NCBI GenBank assembly: GCA_936440205.1
Contig: OW387147.1
Coordinates: forward strand, 30,777,629 to 30,841,628
Direction: 5' to 3'
From: Lepidonotus clava
Taxonomy: Eukaryota; Annelida; Polychaeta; Phyllodocida; Polynoidae
DNA: 64,000 nucleotides
Each line of letters starts with the position of its first letter. The stretch's first letter is position 1. Made by a program: the position numbers and the translations under genes. Shown here one piece after another: positions 22,792 to 32,760 of this stretch. The notes below the pieces were generated by a model. The model was not told the DNA's origin and did not search any database. It saw nothing but the letters and a program-made list of their open reading frames with translations.

Positions 22792-24228
22792 CTGTTCTAC
22801 CTAATACCATTGGATGATGGTTTAGTATACCATTCCACAACAACATAAACACATGGTGTTAATTCCCCAATTCAGAATTTTCTGTACAAAATCATTGTTA
22901 CCAAGTATACTTGGCCACAAATTTCAACGTTATCAGAAATTCGTAAATAACTTAACAAAGTGATTACTTATTTACTTTCACCAACTTCTTATCAAATTAG
23001 TATTTCCAAATATATAAGTGCCATGTCCTCTTTTCCATATACTACTACCATCCTATTGCCGGTGCAACATAATGATCCCTCGCGATACGCCGTGTCTTGA
23101 GCTGTATGTATGTCTGATTATCTCATTGGGGATAGTTAAGAGAAAGGGCTAAATAGGCCCATAAAATGGGTTTGAATTACTAGTATGATATTTTCTGCAG
23201 TGGACACTGATTGTTTGCCTTTATTATATGTAGGCTGATTTCCCCTACTACCACATGCAGTTTACAATCTCCTACCTATAGGCCTAGTTAGTCATACCAT
23301 AGATATAGAGTACACATGTTTCTTTATGTCTATGGTCATACCATAGTTTAATAACATAATCTTACACAGGGGCATATCAGTCAATGCAAAAAGTCTGACA
23401 TCAATTCTCTTTATATTAAACCTCTTTGCAATGACTCACCTCAAAGACTTGGCGAGGAGTCCAGGGGGACATTTTTAACTCCTCTGATTGGTAAGTCCCT
23501 CGGTAAGTCCTCATCCAGATCAATCCCCGCCCCGCCCCGCCGCACTAAAAACAAAAAGCCCATCCCACATTGGGTATATCCTGGGGTTGGACAAAATCGT
23601 CACATATGCCATCCTTGTCTCCAAGACTTGGGATTACTTAATTAGTAAGCAAGAATTGTGTTTATCTATATCCCCAAGTACTGCTTTAACATTATCATTT
23701 CTTAAATGTTATCAATTGACAGATAGGGCCTATGCAGGTTTGCCAGTCAATCAAGATACTGTATTTCAGGGGAAAATAGGGTTGGACATTATAGGTTGGA
23801 CTGACAGGCTTTACCATTGGTCACATTTAAGACATTTTAAGTGCAATCTGTCAACCAAATTGCTTTGGTTAATTTTGTATTGAGCAACCCCCTTCAGTTA
23901 ATAAGCACGGAAGCAAATTGATAATACTTCATGGTAATCTTTAATGTTGGTGTAAACTGGCGTGGGTTTATTATGCAGCAATGATCGTGCGTGACTGCTA
24001 CTATTTCTCAGGAATCCCCCGATCCAGATTAATTAAAGCTATGTCTATGAGAAACAGGCTTCGATATAGGCTATTCACTCAGTCGGACAGCTCCTCTGGG
24101 CAGTCTGCAGACTCAGGGAAATGTTTTGTATCCGAGGCACTTTATAGAGGTATAGAGCAAATCATTAAACAAATTTTCACAAGATTCTCTCCCAACTATT
24201 GATAATGCAACATAGCGTTGCCCAGGAG
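22792..24228. other. No gene recognised
   Basis: Non-coding sequence upstream of the tRNA pair. A 131-codon frame at 23488-23883 has no recognisable family, no splice-site support and ordinary non-coding composition. Confidence 0.4.
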
Positions 24229-24232
24229 AAAA
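24229..24232 (-). terminator. Pol III T-run terminator of tRNA-iMet
   Basis: A run of four T on the transcribed strand, a few bases after the tRNA 3' end, as RNA polymerase III needs to stop. Confidence 0.7.
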
Positions 24233-24236
24233 CTGT

Positions 24237-24308
24237 TAGCAGAGCGTGGTTTCGATCCACGGACCTCTGGGTTATGGGCCCAGCACGCTTCCACTGCGCC
24301 ACTCTGCT
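24237..24308 (-). tRNA. Initiator tRNA-Met (CAT)
   Basis: The minus strand folds as a 72-nt tRNA. The acceptor stem AGCAGAG pairs with CTCTGCT and the discriminator base is A. The anticodon CAT lies in loop CCCATAA, on a stem closed by three consecutive G:C pairs. The T loop reads ATCGAAA, with A in place of the usual T54. The A:T first pair, the three G:C pairs and A54 are hallmarks of the eukaryotic initiator, so this starts translation rather than elongating. Internal A and B boxes are in place for Pol III and a T run follows. There is no intron. Confidence 0.96.
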
Positions 24309-24522
24309 CTTGTGATCACATGTCATTTGATAGGTAGAGTATATCACTAGACATCAACCACTCCTCATATTAACAATGCTCTCTTAATCCCACTTCAATT
24401 TGTTTAGATCTCTATCAGTACAATTTCATGTATGGCTGTTTTTCTGCAAAAAGGCCTATAATCGTATGTTTTGAAATTGAAATATACTTAGGCCTATAGT
24501 ACAATAGCTCCTAAACAGTTAT

Positions 24523-24527
24523 AAAAA
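24523..24527 (-). terminator. Pol III T-run terminator of tRNA-Gly
   Basis: Five T on the transcribed strand, a few bases downstream of the tRNA 3' end. Confidence 0.7.
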
Positions 24528-24532
24528 GGCTA

Positions 24533-24603
24533 TGCATCGGCCGGGAATCGAACCCGGGCCGCCCGCGTGGCAGGCGAGCATTCTACCACTGAACCACCGA
24601 TGC
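24533..24603 (-). tRNA. tRNA-Gly (GCC)
   Basis: A 71-nt cloverleaf on the minus strand. The acceptor stem GCATCGG pairs with CCGATGC, with discriminator A. The D arm carries GGTTCAGTGGTAGAA, the anticodon loop has GCC, and the T arm holds GGTTCGATTCC, a consensus B box. It closely matches the conserved eukaryotic Gly-GCC sequence, has no intron and is followed by a T run. It is 224 bp from the initiator tRNA gene, on the same strand. Confidence 0.97.
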
Positions 24604-25248
24604 TCACATGATGATGGTCAAATGCCTTTCTAAAAATTACAAATGTGTTATAATCGGTAATAATAGTAATATATCCCTTATTGTCAAACTGTATTGAAAT
24701 TATTTCGTTAAGAAAAGAGCAATCGTCAATTAGACCTGTCACCTGTTATAATGAGATAGGAATGTTACAAAAAACAAGCAGGGCCAATAATAGTACTTCG
24801 TCAACGAGCGTGTGTGTAGGTATTTTGTCCCTTCAGCAGCCTACATTCATTGCAACAAATCAAAATCCAAATTGATGTCCTTAATTTTCTTGAGCGGCTG
24901 TACATAGCCAAACTTCTCCGGACTCCATGTGATGAGCATGGCGTCAAATAATCCATCCATAAATCATAATAGCATTTTCTGGCCCATTGCTTTATATTAT
25001 TGATGGATTTGTTCCACAATTGATCATAAACATTCAATTGTAATTTTAAACTCATAATTTCTAGTATCTCATGACCAAATGACTGTGTTTAGCTCGAAAA
25101 GGATAAAGAAGAATATCCCTTTATTTCAGATACATTTAGTAATACACTATACGTTTACATACTTGTGATTTTAAACAAAACCGCGATACTCCTGTGTCTC
25201 CTATGATTAATGTAGACGTCGGACATTAACCTCCGTGTCCCCTTGCAG
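24604..25248 (+). other. Sequence just upstream of the first visible Rapgef4 exon
   Basis: Probably intron, because the exon at 25249 starts at a pyrimidine-rich acceptor ending TTGCAG. No exon encoding the usual EPAC2 N-terminus (ending in a CLDKR-like sequence) was recognised here or in the 25 kb to the left, so the true first exon is either unrecognised or outside the window. Confidence 0.5.
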
Positions 25249-25391
25249 GCCGACTGACCGGACGGGAGAGGACCTGGACATCATATACTCCCGTCTCAAG
25301 GACCTCAAGGCCTTCGAGCGCTTCCACCCCATGCTCCTGCAGCAGATCTGTTACTACAGCTACTACGAAGACCTCGAGCAGGGAGTCATAC
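25249..25391 (+). CDS. Rapgef4-like exon: N-terminal helices of CNBD-A
   Basis: Encodes [20 protein letters not shown], then a run through [20 protein letters not shown], ending GVI plus one base. This matches the vertebrate EPAC2 segment [20 protein letters not shown] and onward, the helical bundle before the first cyclic-nucleotide beta barrel. Acceptor TTGCAG; donor C|GTACGT. It starts with one base completing a codon, so a coding exon lies upstream. It ends in phase 1, and the leftover C joins TG of the next exon to give Leu, as in EPAC2 (GITLFRQG versus GVILFRQG). The exon is GC-rich compared with its AT-rich flanks. Confidence 0.94.
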
Positions 25392-25722
25392 GTACGTCTT
25401 CTTTTTATAGCTTTGGTTTTTAAATAATGTTTCTATTGTTAAATGAGTTGCAAAGTTTCTTTTCCGTCAATGATATACTTATCTATGGGATATCAATTTG
25501 ATTGTTTCCCTTCTAAGATAATAGTATTATATCATAGGCCCAGACTTCAACTCATTTTTATAATTTTATACATGCATATTTGAGTCATCGAAACTTTGTC
25601 AATTATGAGCATGTTTTGATCACTCATCCTTATACAGATACTCATACATGCGTTAGTATTCCGTTGTTTCTTCACCATGGTCATTATGGCGCTTACTCTT
25701 GCTTATATTACTGTTTCGGCAG
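25392..25722 (+). other. Short Rapgef4 intron
   Basis: A 331-bp AT-rich intron with donor GTACGT and acceptor TTTCGGCAG. Nothing else is seen in it. Confidence 0.85.
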
Positions 25723-25811
25723 TGTTCCGCCAGGGGGACATCGGCACTAACTGGTACGCCGTGCTGTCAGGTTCACTGGAGGTCAGCGTCTCCGAGACCG
25801 GCGACAAACGG
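25723..25811 (+). CDS. Rapgef4-like exon: CNBD-A beta strands
   Basis: Encodes [20 protein letters not shown] and SVSETGDKR. The part [14 protein letters not shown] is identical to vertebrate EPAC2 CNBD-A, the first strands of the cAMP-binding jelly roll. It starts with two bases completing Leu and ends in phase 0 at CGG|GTAGGT, so it joins the phase-0 exon at 46598 without frame change. The following intron is about 20.8 kb and holds a young Ngaro retrotransposon. Confidence 0.95.
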
Positions 25812-28800
25812 GTAGGTCCGCGTTTAGTATGACGTGCACACGTTAATTATGTATACATGAACGGTTAGACACAATAGTACTCAACGAGAAATACACGCAA
25901 ATATTTCCCTTTTCGGAAATGTAATGTCTTTGTCATGTAAAATTCGGCGAAAAAGTAGTTAAGGAAACAATTTTTCCAATAGCTCGCCCCCGTCTTTCGG
26001 AATCCTTGATCCGTCAGTGCATATATAACAATATTTGTACACACTCAGGAAAGCATTTATACTACTGAAAATTTTGCTACACAATGCAGTATAGGACCTA
26101 TCATAAAATTCTATAAGAATTTATGTTTGAATAGCAAAATTGGCTGGCAACATGTTCTCAACCAACATAAACCAATGTACATGTATATCAGCTGTGAGTG
26201 TGAGATGTACTTGTAATAATTTCATTAGCAAATAAAACGATACAATCATCACAAATGCATCATAAAATAATCTTACGGTGGGGGACATCCAAAGTTTGGC
26301 AGTTTACCCATGGTTGCATCACCTGGTGGTGACTGGAAAAATATTTCTGTGAAAACACACATACCTTACATACACTATACATATCATATAAATGCTGATA
26401 ATGATAATTCCTAGTGTCCCATCTCTACCTATTCTTATCAGAATGATGGATCCGTCGCTTGACCTACAGCACTATATATAGATTATCCCAACATAAACTG
26501 GCCAATTAACTTTTCGAATTAGGGAGGGTAAGCAACACCGACACATTTCGATACGTCAACATATCTTAAAACTTTGAGGCTTTCATTAAGAGTACCACTT
26601 AAGAATTTCTTCAATTTGAATTTATATCTTATAATTAATAATCCGTGACAATGAACTCGTGATAAGATAATTCCCAAATAAATGGTGATGGCTGATATAG
26701 CAGATACCTTGCGTTTACGTTAGGTGATGTGTTGGCGTTGGTTATCCTCCCAATACAGGGTAGTTACGAAACGTATATTTTCTGTTTAGCACTGGTTTTT
26801 TTTCAGCAGAAATGTACAGATTACTTTACCGCAATTGAGTATCTCTAGGCTTTCATCTTGTGTCTTGTGAACCGGCCTTGTGGCAAGGAGTGCTGAAGGC
26901 TGAAGCGTCCTGCTGACCTAAATACAGACATGGCGGCCGAGGTCACGGCGACGGCCGGTGTCCACCCATGAAAAAAATCTTTCGGAATGATACATTATTC
27001 TTTAAGAGCAGCCATAACCTATATACTTCTCATCCTCATTCGGATTAAAACTTGAAGTACCAGAATTAATAGTTAGCAAGATGATAGATTTATTGCATTT
27101 GTAAAACTTATTATTTTAAGTTTTGAAATGACAAAACTGTCAAGTAGAAAAGGCAGGGCAATAAGCAATTGCCCTCCGTAAGACCCTCTGCTGAGCATGG
27201 ACAAGATCGAACAAGGGCTAGGGCATGGGCTGAGGTCAGGGTGCCATAGGGTCAGTGAACGAAATGTCATTACGGTAATGAAATTAGATTTGAACCTAAA
27301 ACCTTGATCGTTTCTAGAACTATAGGTCTTGGATTCCCTAATGCAAATTTGGAGGATGCGATGGATTACATAGAAACAACGTATTCATCGAAAAAAAAAC
27401 TTCCTTATAAGATAATGTTTAGGAAATCCCGCTCTTCCAACACAAGTATATTGCAATTGCATACAAGGGAATCACGCCAGTTCTAGTCGTAATCTGGATC
27501 ACTTACCCTATTCCGTACTACAAATATAGTGCAATAAACAGATAAAACACTATTCTCGGATTCGGTAATCCGGGCACTTGGGGAAGGTGGCGCTGCAGTA
27601 AGGTGTGAACGTTGGTGAATACAACCCCATAGGCTCAATGCTTAAGGAATCGTTTTTTCCTTATTTTGGATAATCTAAGGAAGCTAAAACCTTCTTATAA
27701 AGATATGTCTTTTATCTCATAACTATGAATATACTGTGAAAGTTTTAAAATTTAATGAACAGTTTAAGTATATATTTTTACCATGTGAATGTTTCCCGCC
27801 TCCCAAGCCCCTATAGCCTTATCAGTGGTATCTATGGAGTTGTTTGCACCAACAAATATGGCGGAGATAAGGCACAGTACCTGGCAACGGAGGGGTCCCG
27901 AATCCGAGAATAACCAGCATAGATTCAATTACTTCAGCCCTTATCAGTTTACAAAACTTATTTTTCCCCATTTCCCTAGGCCTGTTATTAACACAACAGT
28001 TCCGTATGTTGGAAGTGATGACGGCACATAATAAGTTTGCAACACAAAAACCTTAAAAAAACAATGTACTTGTATATCTATAAGTACAAAGGACATTGGT
28101 TTAACCTTTACACCCTGGTAAGAGCAAAAACAACTTTCTCATTGTACGTGCAACGCATCAAAATTCTCGTCTTGGATAGGTAAACATAAAACATATTTGA
28201 GTTACGAAATTAAGTAAATCTAGTCCCGTAGTTATAAGAATTGACGGAAGTGATATGAAAGACCAAGATTCTTGTAAAAATGAAGATCAATTTCTTACCA
28301 ATTTCTAACAATGTCAGTGATTGACCATTTTTGAAAAGATATATGGTCGCATCGTTGAACGGGTACGCATCTTTTTAGCTATTTCTGATTTTACCAGAAT
28401 TTCAATTGCATTATTCGATGGGTTCCACTCTTAAGGCACACTAGCACCCCCTGGTGAGAAAAATGAAATACAACATAATACAAATTTTTCACAAACAAGA
28501 AATTTCAGTGGTCTGGTCAAAGAGCTGTAGTGGTCAGGGAGGAATGATTTCTATAGAAATAGACTGATAATACTACGTTTCAAAGGTTGCATCTCATTAA
28601 CTTTCTTTTTTCGACGGTCACTCATACTTTTATTTGCTTCTAAAATTCAGATTTTTCTAAAATGAATTATATTTCTAAGTGGATTATATTATCCCAGCGA
28701 AGAATGCTACGTTGCATGACGTTCTAAGTACATTGTAGATTGTCAAAGAACTTCATTAGAACATAAAAGAACGTTACTGTTACGTCGTACCTTTGTTTAG

Positions 28801-28874
28801 TTAAGACAAATGACTATAAAGATATCAAACGTACGTAAGATTTTACTAGTGTGACATGCGCCCGTTGTTCTGAG
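25812..28874 (+). other. 5' part of the 20.8-kb Rapgef4 intron
   Basis: Starts with GTAGGT and has no supported exon. A short GC-rich spot near 26930 contains an ATG followed by GCGGCCGAGGTC, but the frame soon stops and no donor of useful phase follows. One inverted-repeat element is listed separately. Confidence 0.6.
27551..27912. mobile_element. Small inverted-repeat element (possible MITE)
   Basis: Perfect 15-bp ends, TATTCTCGGATTCGG at 27551-27565 and its complement at 27898-27912, flank a 332-bp non-coding interior. The flanking dinucleotide AC on both sides could be a target-site duplication but is too short to prove it. Confidence 0.5.
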
Positions 28875-29055
28875 CATTAGTTAAGTAATAAGTGACAATT
28901 AGGTACATAAAACAAGAAGTTTATTATAAGATAAGTGTGGAGGCAAATAGTTAGACGACGAGGATTGTTTGTTGTATATAAGCCGTGATGTAAGGCTGAT
29001 AGTCCAAGTCCATATAACTATGACGAAGCACTTCCACTCACGCAGTCTTTATGCC
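28875..29055 (-). repeat. Ngaro split repeat B2 (outer 3' copy)
   Basis: 181 bp matching 29281-29461 with one difference seen by eye. Begins CATTAGTTAAGTAATAAG on + and ends GTCTTTATGCC. Confidence 0.9.
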
Positions 29056-29096
29056 CTACTTATAGTAGCTTGATAATTTTGTAGGGTGGGCGGGTG

Positions 29097-29280
29097 GCAA
29101 AGATTGTGGTGTGCTCAGGTTGAGTGCGTATGTCCAAGTGGCGGGATTCCTTTGTTACATGGAACCTGTGGGCCACTGTTTGGGCTGTTGCCCCTAGCGA
29201 CTGGCAGGAGTGTTTGAGTGTGAAGTGTCAGTGAATATACTAATGACCGGCAATCAAACAGGGGGGTTGATTCCGCGCCC
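29097..29280 (-). repeat. Ngaro split repeat A2
   Basis: 184 bp matching 34234-34417 with one difference seen by eye. It directly abuts repeat B1 at 29281, giving the B1-A2 junction expected for Ngaro elements. Confidence 0.9.
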
Positions 29281-29461
29281 CATTAGTTAAGTAATAAGTG
29301 ACAATTAGGTACATAAAACAAGAAGTTTATTATAAGATAAGTGTGGAGGCAAATAGTTAGACGACGAGGATTGTTTGTTGTATATAAGCCGTGATGTAAG
29401 GCTGATAGTCCAAGTCCATATAAGTATGACGAAGCACTTCCACTCACGCAGTCTTTATGCC
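29281..29461 (-). repeat. Ngaro split repeat B1
   Basis: 181-bp inner copy of repeat B, between the recombinase gene and repeat A2. The recombinase frame ends 10 bp inside from it. Confidence 0.9.
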
Positions 29462-29471
29462 AAAACGTAGT

Positions 29472-30644
29472 TCAAAGTGCGGCCAGGGCTTTGTGGACTG
29501 TGTTGGTGTGTAAGTCGCGGGGCCTTATGTAGTGGCGGACCGCCATCGAGCGCCACGTCCCTTGGGTCATAACGTCGTTTAAGTTCGCCTGTCCTGTGTT
29601 GTAGGCGAACGAGGCCCCGCCCCGCCGGAGGCTGTGAAGAGAGTACATGCGGGGGGAGAGGTTGACGGCCCTAAGGGCCTGAGCCCAGTGTCTTACTATA
29701 GTGGTGACTGTTATTGGGTTTCCGTCCGAGAACGACAGGAGTGGCTGAGTGGGGGACGTAGTCGGAGAAGCGTCCAGATACTGTAGATATGCCCTGGCCG
29801 GGCAGACTGCTGGGTCCTGGGTGTATGGCATGAGAATTGCAGATGCATCGCAGGACTTTTGAATGGTTTTTGACCATTTAAGAGTTAAGGCCAGCCCCTT
29901 AGGGGTGATGCGTACATCCTGCCTAGTGGGGTGGCGAGTAGGGTCGAATTTTGCCACCGTAGGGGGGGCAATTGAGCTCTGGCGTACGAACCCTGTAAAC
30001 ATCATTAAAATTGCCAGACGGCAGGGGAGCCTGAGTGGGCCCGGGGGAAGGGCCTCCAAGACGCTTCGCAGTATGTGTGGGGTGACTGGCTGCTTCGGGG
30101 CCGGTGGGCGCCGGATGGAGATGGCGACCGCACGCAAGGCCAGGCCCACCCTGTAGTGATGGAGGGGGGCCGTGGGGAGTCCCGAGAGCTTGTAGAACAC
30201 ACGAAGGTGCGAGATTGCGTTGGAGACGGATCCTGATGTGTGGCCGGCAGCTGCCAGGTACTCAATGTACCAGCAGATGTGGGCGTAGGTTAGTCTCTTG
30301 TAGTCCAGACGGGCCTTAGTGCAGAACGCCATGAAGAGGCGGACGGCAGAGCCCGACCAGCGGCCGTGCCTGGGCGATGGGCCTGGCGCTGTCGTGCAGT
30401 GGCGGCTTGGGCCAGGCTGGCGAAGTATGGGTCTGGAATTACAAGAAGGCATCGTAGTTAAAGGAGTCATGCCCGACATCGGCGGGGGACAGGCCGAGGG
30501 CCACAATAAGTTTGTCTGCCGTAGATCTATGAGAGTTATCAATGTGGGCGCGACTGAGTGCGTCCGGGAGGAGCATACCCTCCCCGGGGACATGAATGAA
30601 GGCCAGATCTGTATCAGAGGCTGCTGCTTCAAACCAGAGAGCAC
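29472..30644 (-). CDS. Ngaro tyrosine recombinase
   Basis: The last gene of the element; the frame holds up to about 390 codons, and the N-terminal part may not be translated as shown. The core region begins around residue 100 with a helical SAM-like DNA-binding domain (RLFMAFC and YIEYLAAAGHT). The catalytic domain shows an Arg in FTGFVRQSS, then SLHSLRRGGASF (the HxxR motif), then GTWRSMAVRHYIRP with the nucleophilic Tyr. These Arg, His-x-x-Arg and Tyr positions define the tyrosine recombinase/phage-integrase fold, which inserts a circular DNA copy. It is not an integrase of the LTR-retroelement type. Confidence 0.88.
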   Translation of the reverse strand: MLSGLKQQPLIQIWPSFMSPGRVCSSRTHSVAPTLITLIDLRQTNLLWPSACPPPMSGMTPLTTMPSCNSRPILRQPGPSRHCTTAPGPSPRHGRWSGSAVRLFMAFCTKARLDYKRLTYAHICWYIEYLAAAGHTSGSVSNAISHLRVFYKLSGLPTAPLHHYRVGLALRAVAISIRRPPAPKQPVTPHILRSVLEALPPGPLRLPCRLAILMMFTGFVRQSSIAPPTVAKFDPTRHPTRQDVRITPKGLALTLKWSKTIQKSCDASAILMPYTQDPAVCPARAYLQYLDASPTTSPTQPLLSFSDGNPITVTTIVRHWAQALRAVNLSPRMYSLHSLRRGGASFAYNTGQANLNDVMTQGTWRSMAVRHYIRPRDLHTNTVHKALAAL

Positions 30645-32509
30645 GGGTGCAGGCGGCCAGCACGGTGTCGCGTGCCCGGCCGGACGTGAAGGCGTCCACG
30701 GCAGCTCGGTTGTCGCAGTCGACTTCCACTGTGCCGCCAGCGTCTGCGGCAGAGACGAAGGTGCGGACCGCTGCTACACAGTTGATGGCTTCTAGCTGAG
30801 ATATGTGATGGTCTGCAGACATGTCAGGAGAGAAGACGTGCTCGTAGTAGAGATGTCCGTCAGACGCGCCCGCGCCACGAAGGCAGGCGTCGGCCCATAT
30901 CCTGCGCACGGTCCTGTGGGTGGGGATGATGGCCCGGCCGTTACAGCCGTCCAAGTGGCGGTCAAACCAGCCGAGGTCCGCCTTCACGGCAGGGGTGACG
31001 AGGATGGGGCCATCTCCCGCTGCACGGAGGGCAGCCAAGAGGCGACCGATGAACACGCGCGCCGCGCGCACCACCTTTGAGAGGTGATTCGCGAGACCTA
31101 TAAGTCTCTGAAGGTGCTTCTTTGTGATGTGTAACTTGTTGGAGACGGCGGCCATGCTTCCTTTGATTTGGTCGAGTTTCTTTTGGGGGATTGACAGAGT
31201 GTTGTTAGCAGTGTCGATCCTTATGCCCAACCAGGTAACGGCTGTTGCTGGTGGCTGTAGTTTACTTGAGGCAACTTCCAGGCCGAGGCTGGCCAGGAAC
31301 TGAAGGGCCTCTCGATAGTCCCTGGCGGCTGTGGCTGCTGAGGGGCTAACGAGGAGAATGTCATCCAAGTACATGTGGACGGTGATCCGGCGGGCGCTGA
31401 GGGCGCGTGCTATGAAGCCGGCGACCGTTTGCATTACGTATGAGGACATGCGGGATCCAAAGGGCATCCCAGTGGACCCCGAGAAGCGGCCAGTCGAGGG
31501 GGTCCACCGGAAACTGGCGGTAGGCGCGGGAGAGATCGATGACCGCCATGGTGACTTCGCCCGGGCAGGTACCCGCGATGGTCCTAGTGGCCGACTCAAT
31601 GGTGGGGAGGTTGTGTAGAGCCTCCCGTCCATTGTATCTATGGGGGGCGATATAGGCGTTAACACCGCCCTCTGGATAGGAGAGATCTACTATGACCCTC
31701 CGGTTGTCACTGTCTGACTTCTCCCTGGTCATCATAGGGCTTACGACGAACCAGGGACAGAAGGGTGGGGCCACATAAGGGCCTGAGAGGGAGCCAGCCG
31801 CCGCCTCGGAGCTTATGTATCGGCCGACATGCTCCGGGTATTCCGTAGCCGATGAATGGTTGTAGGAAGCCGGAGGGTGGCGGATAGGGGGGCTGGCGTA
31901 CTGTATAGGGAATCCGTGTAATATCCCATCCATGATCAGCTGGTCATCTGGATGGCCGGTGGTCGCCTGGGCCCATGCCTCGGTCTGGAGATCCGTGTCC
32001 TGGTGGACATGGGGGCGGGGGGCTCCAGTAGTGGCGGCCGCCCTGGCGGCATTGTAGATCCCAGCAGTGCCGCGATCCACCATGTCGCTGGCTTCAGGCC
32101 AGTCGTTGCGTTGAGGGGGTGGAGGGGCGGAGCCGGTAGGGGCCACGGAGGCCAGGTTTGTATCGGGGAGCGCGTCGTAGAGGGGACCATCTCGGTAGTC
32201 TCCGTCAGAACCATCCGTGGTGCTTGATGCATCTGTGGGGTCGTCCACGAGGCCCAGCGGGGTAGAGTTAGGCATCCTGTCGCTTGGGTGGACGTAGTTG
32301 GAGTTCGCCTTGGTTGAACTCGTAGTTATGGCCTGCTGGAAGGACTCAGCTAGGCGAAGCGGGGACCGGGCATGTGGTCGATGCTGGCGCTGGATGCCCT
32401 GATCACCATCGGTGTGAGGTGTAGTTACGCGGGCCGGGGTGAGGCAGGGGAGGGTCGCCGTGTTGACATCCGCTGCCATGTTGACGTCATGCCGGGTGAG
32501 CTCGGTCAC
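30439..32509 (-). pseudogene. Ngaro reverse transcriptase and RNase H region
   Basis: The RT N-terminal blocks read NRRVIVDLSYPEGGVNAYIA and VTMAVIDLSRAYRQFPVDP, then the catalytic VHMYLDDILLV. RNase H follows with an ADACLRGAG segment and a DALSRAH end. The sequence resembles DIRS/Ngaro RTs more than Ty3/Gypsy or LINE RTs. It lies between the Gag-like and recombinase genes and overlaps the latter's N-terminal extension. The region has about one interruption of its frame, so this copy is probably not functional as it stands. Confidence 0.85.
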
Positions 32510-32760
32510 CAGGTCAGTGGGGCTGGGGTGATTAGCCTGCTTGATGGCTTGGGGCGGGGGCGAGGGGTCGATGTAATCCTCAAGTGGGCCCGCCGCGCCC
32601 TCACCAGTAGGCCGAGCGGCGAGGCCATTGTCCAGGCAATTATCTAGGCAAGGTGCCTGACCGGCGGCCGCGGCGATTGCGCCCGTAGCCGTTGTATAGT
32701 CACAACTGTGTACGGCCTGACAGTCATTGGCTCGTTGATTGGCCGACTGCCGGCCGTAGC

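Noticed and set aside
23488-23883. 131-codon plus-strand frame as a gene
   Set aside because: No recognisable similarity, no splice signals with matching phase, and no promoter evidence.
26932-26970. GC-rich ATG spot as an alternative Rapgef4 start
   Set aside because: The frame stops almost at once and the possible donor GTGTCC gives a phase that fits no downstream acceptor seen.
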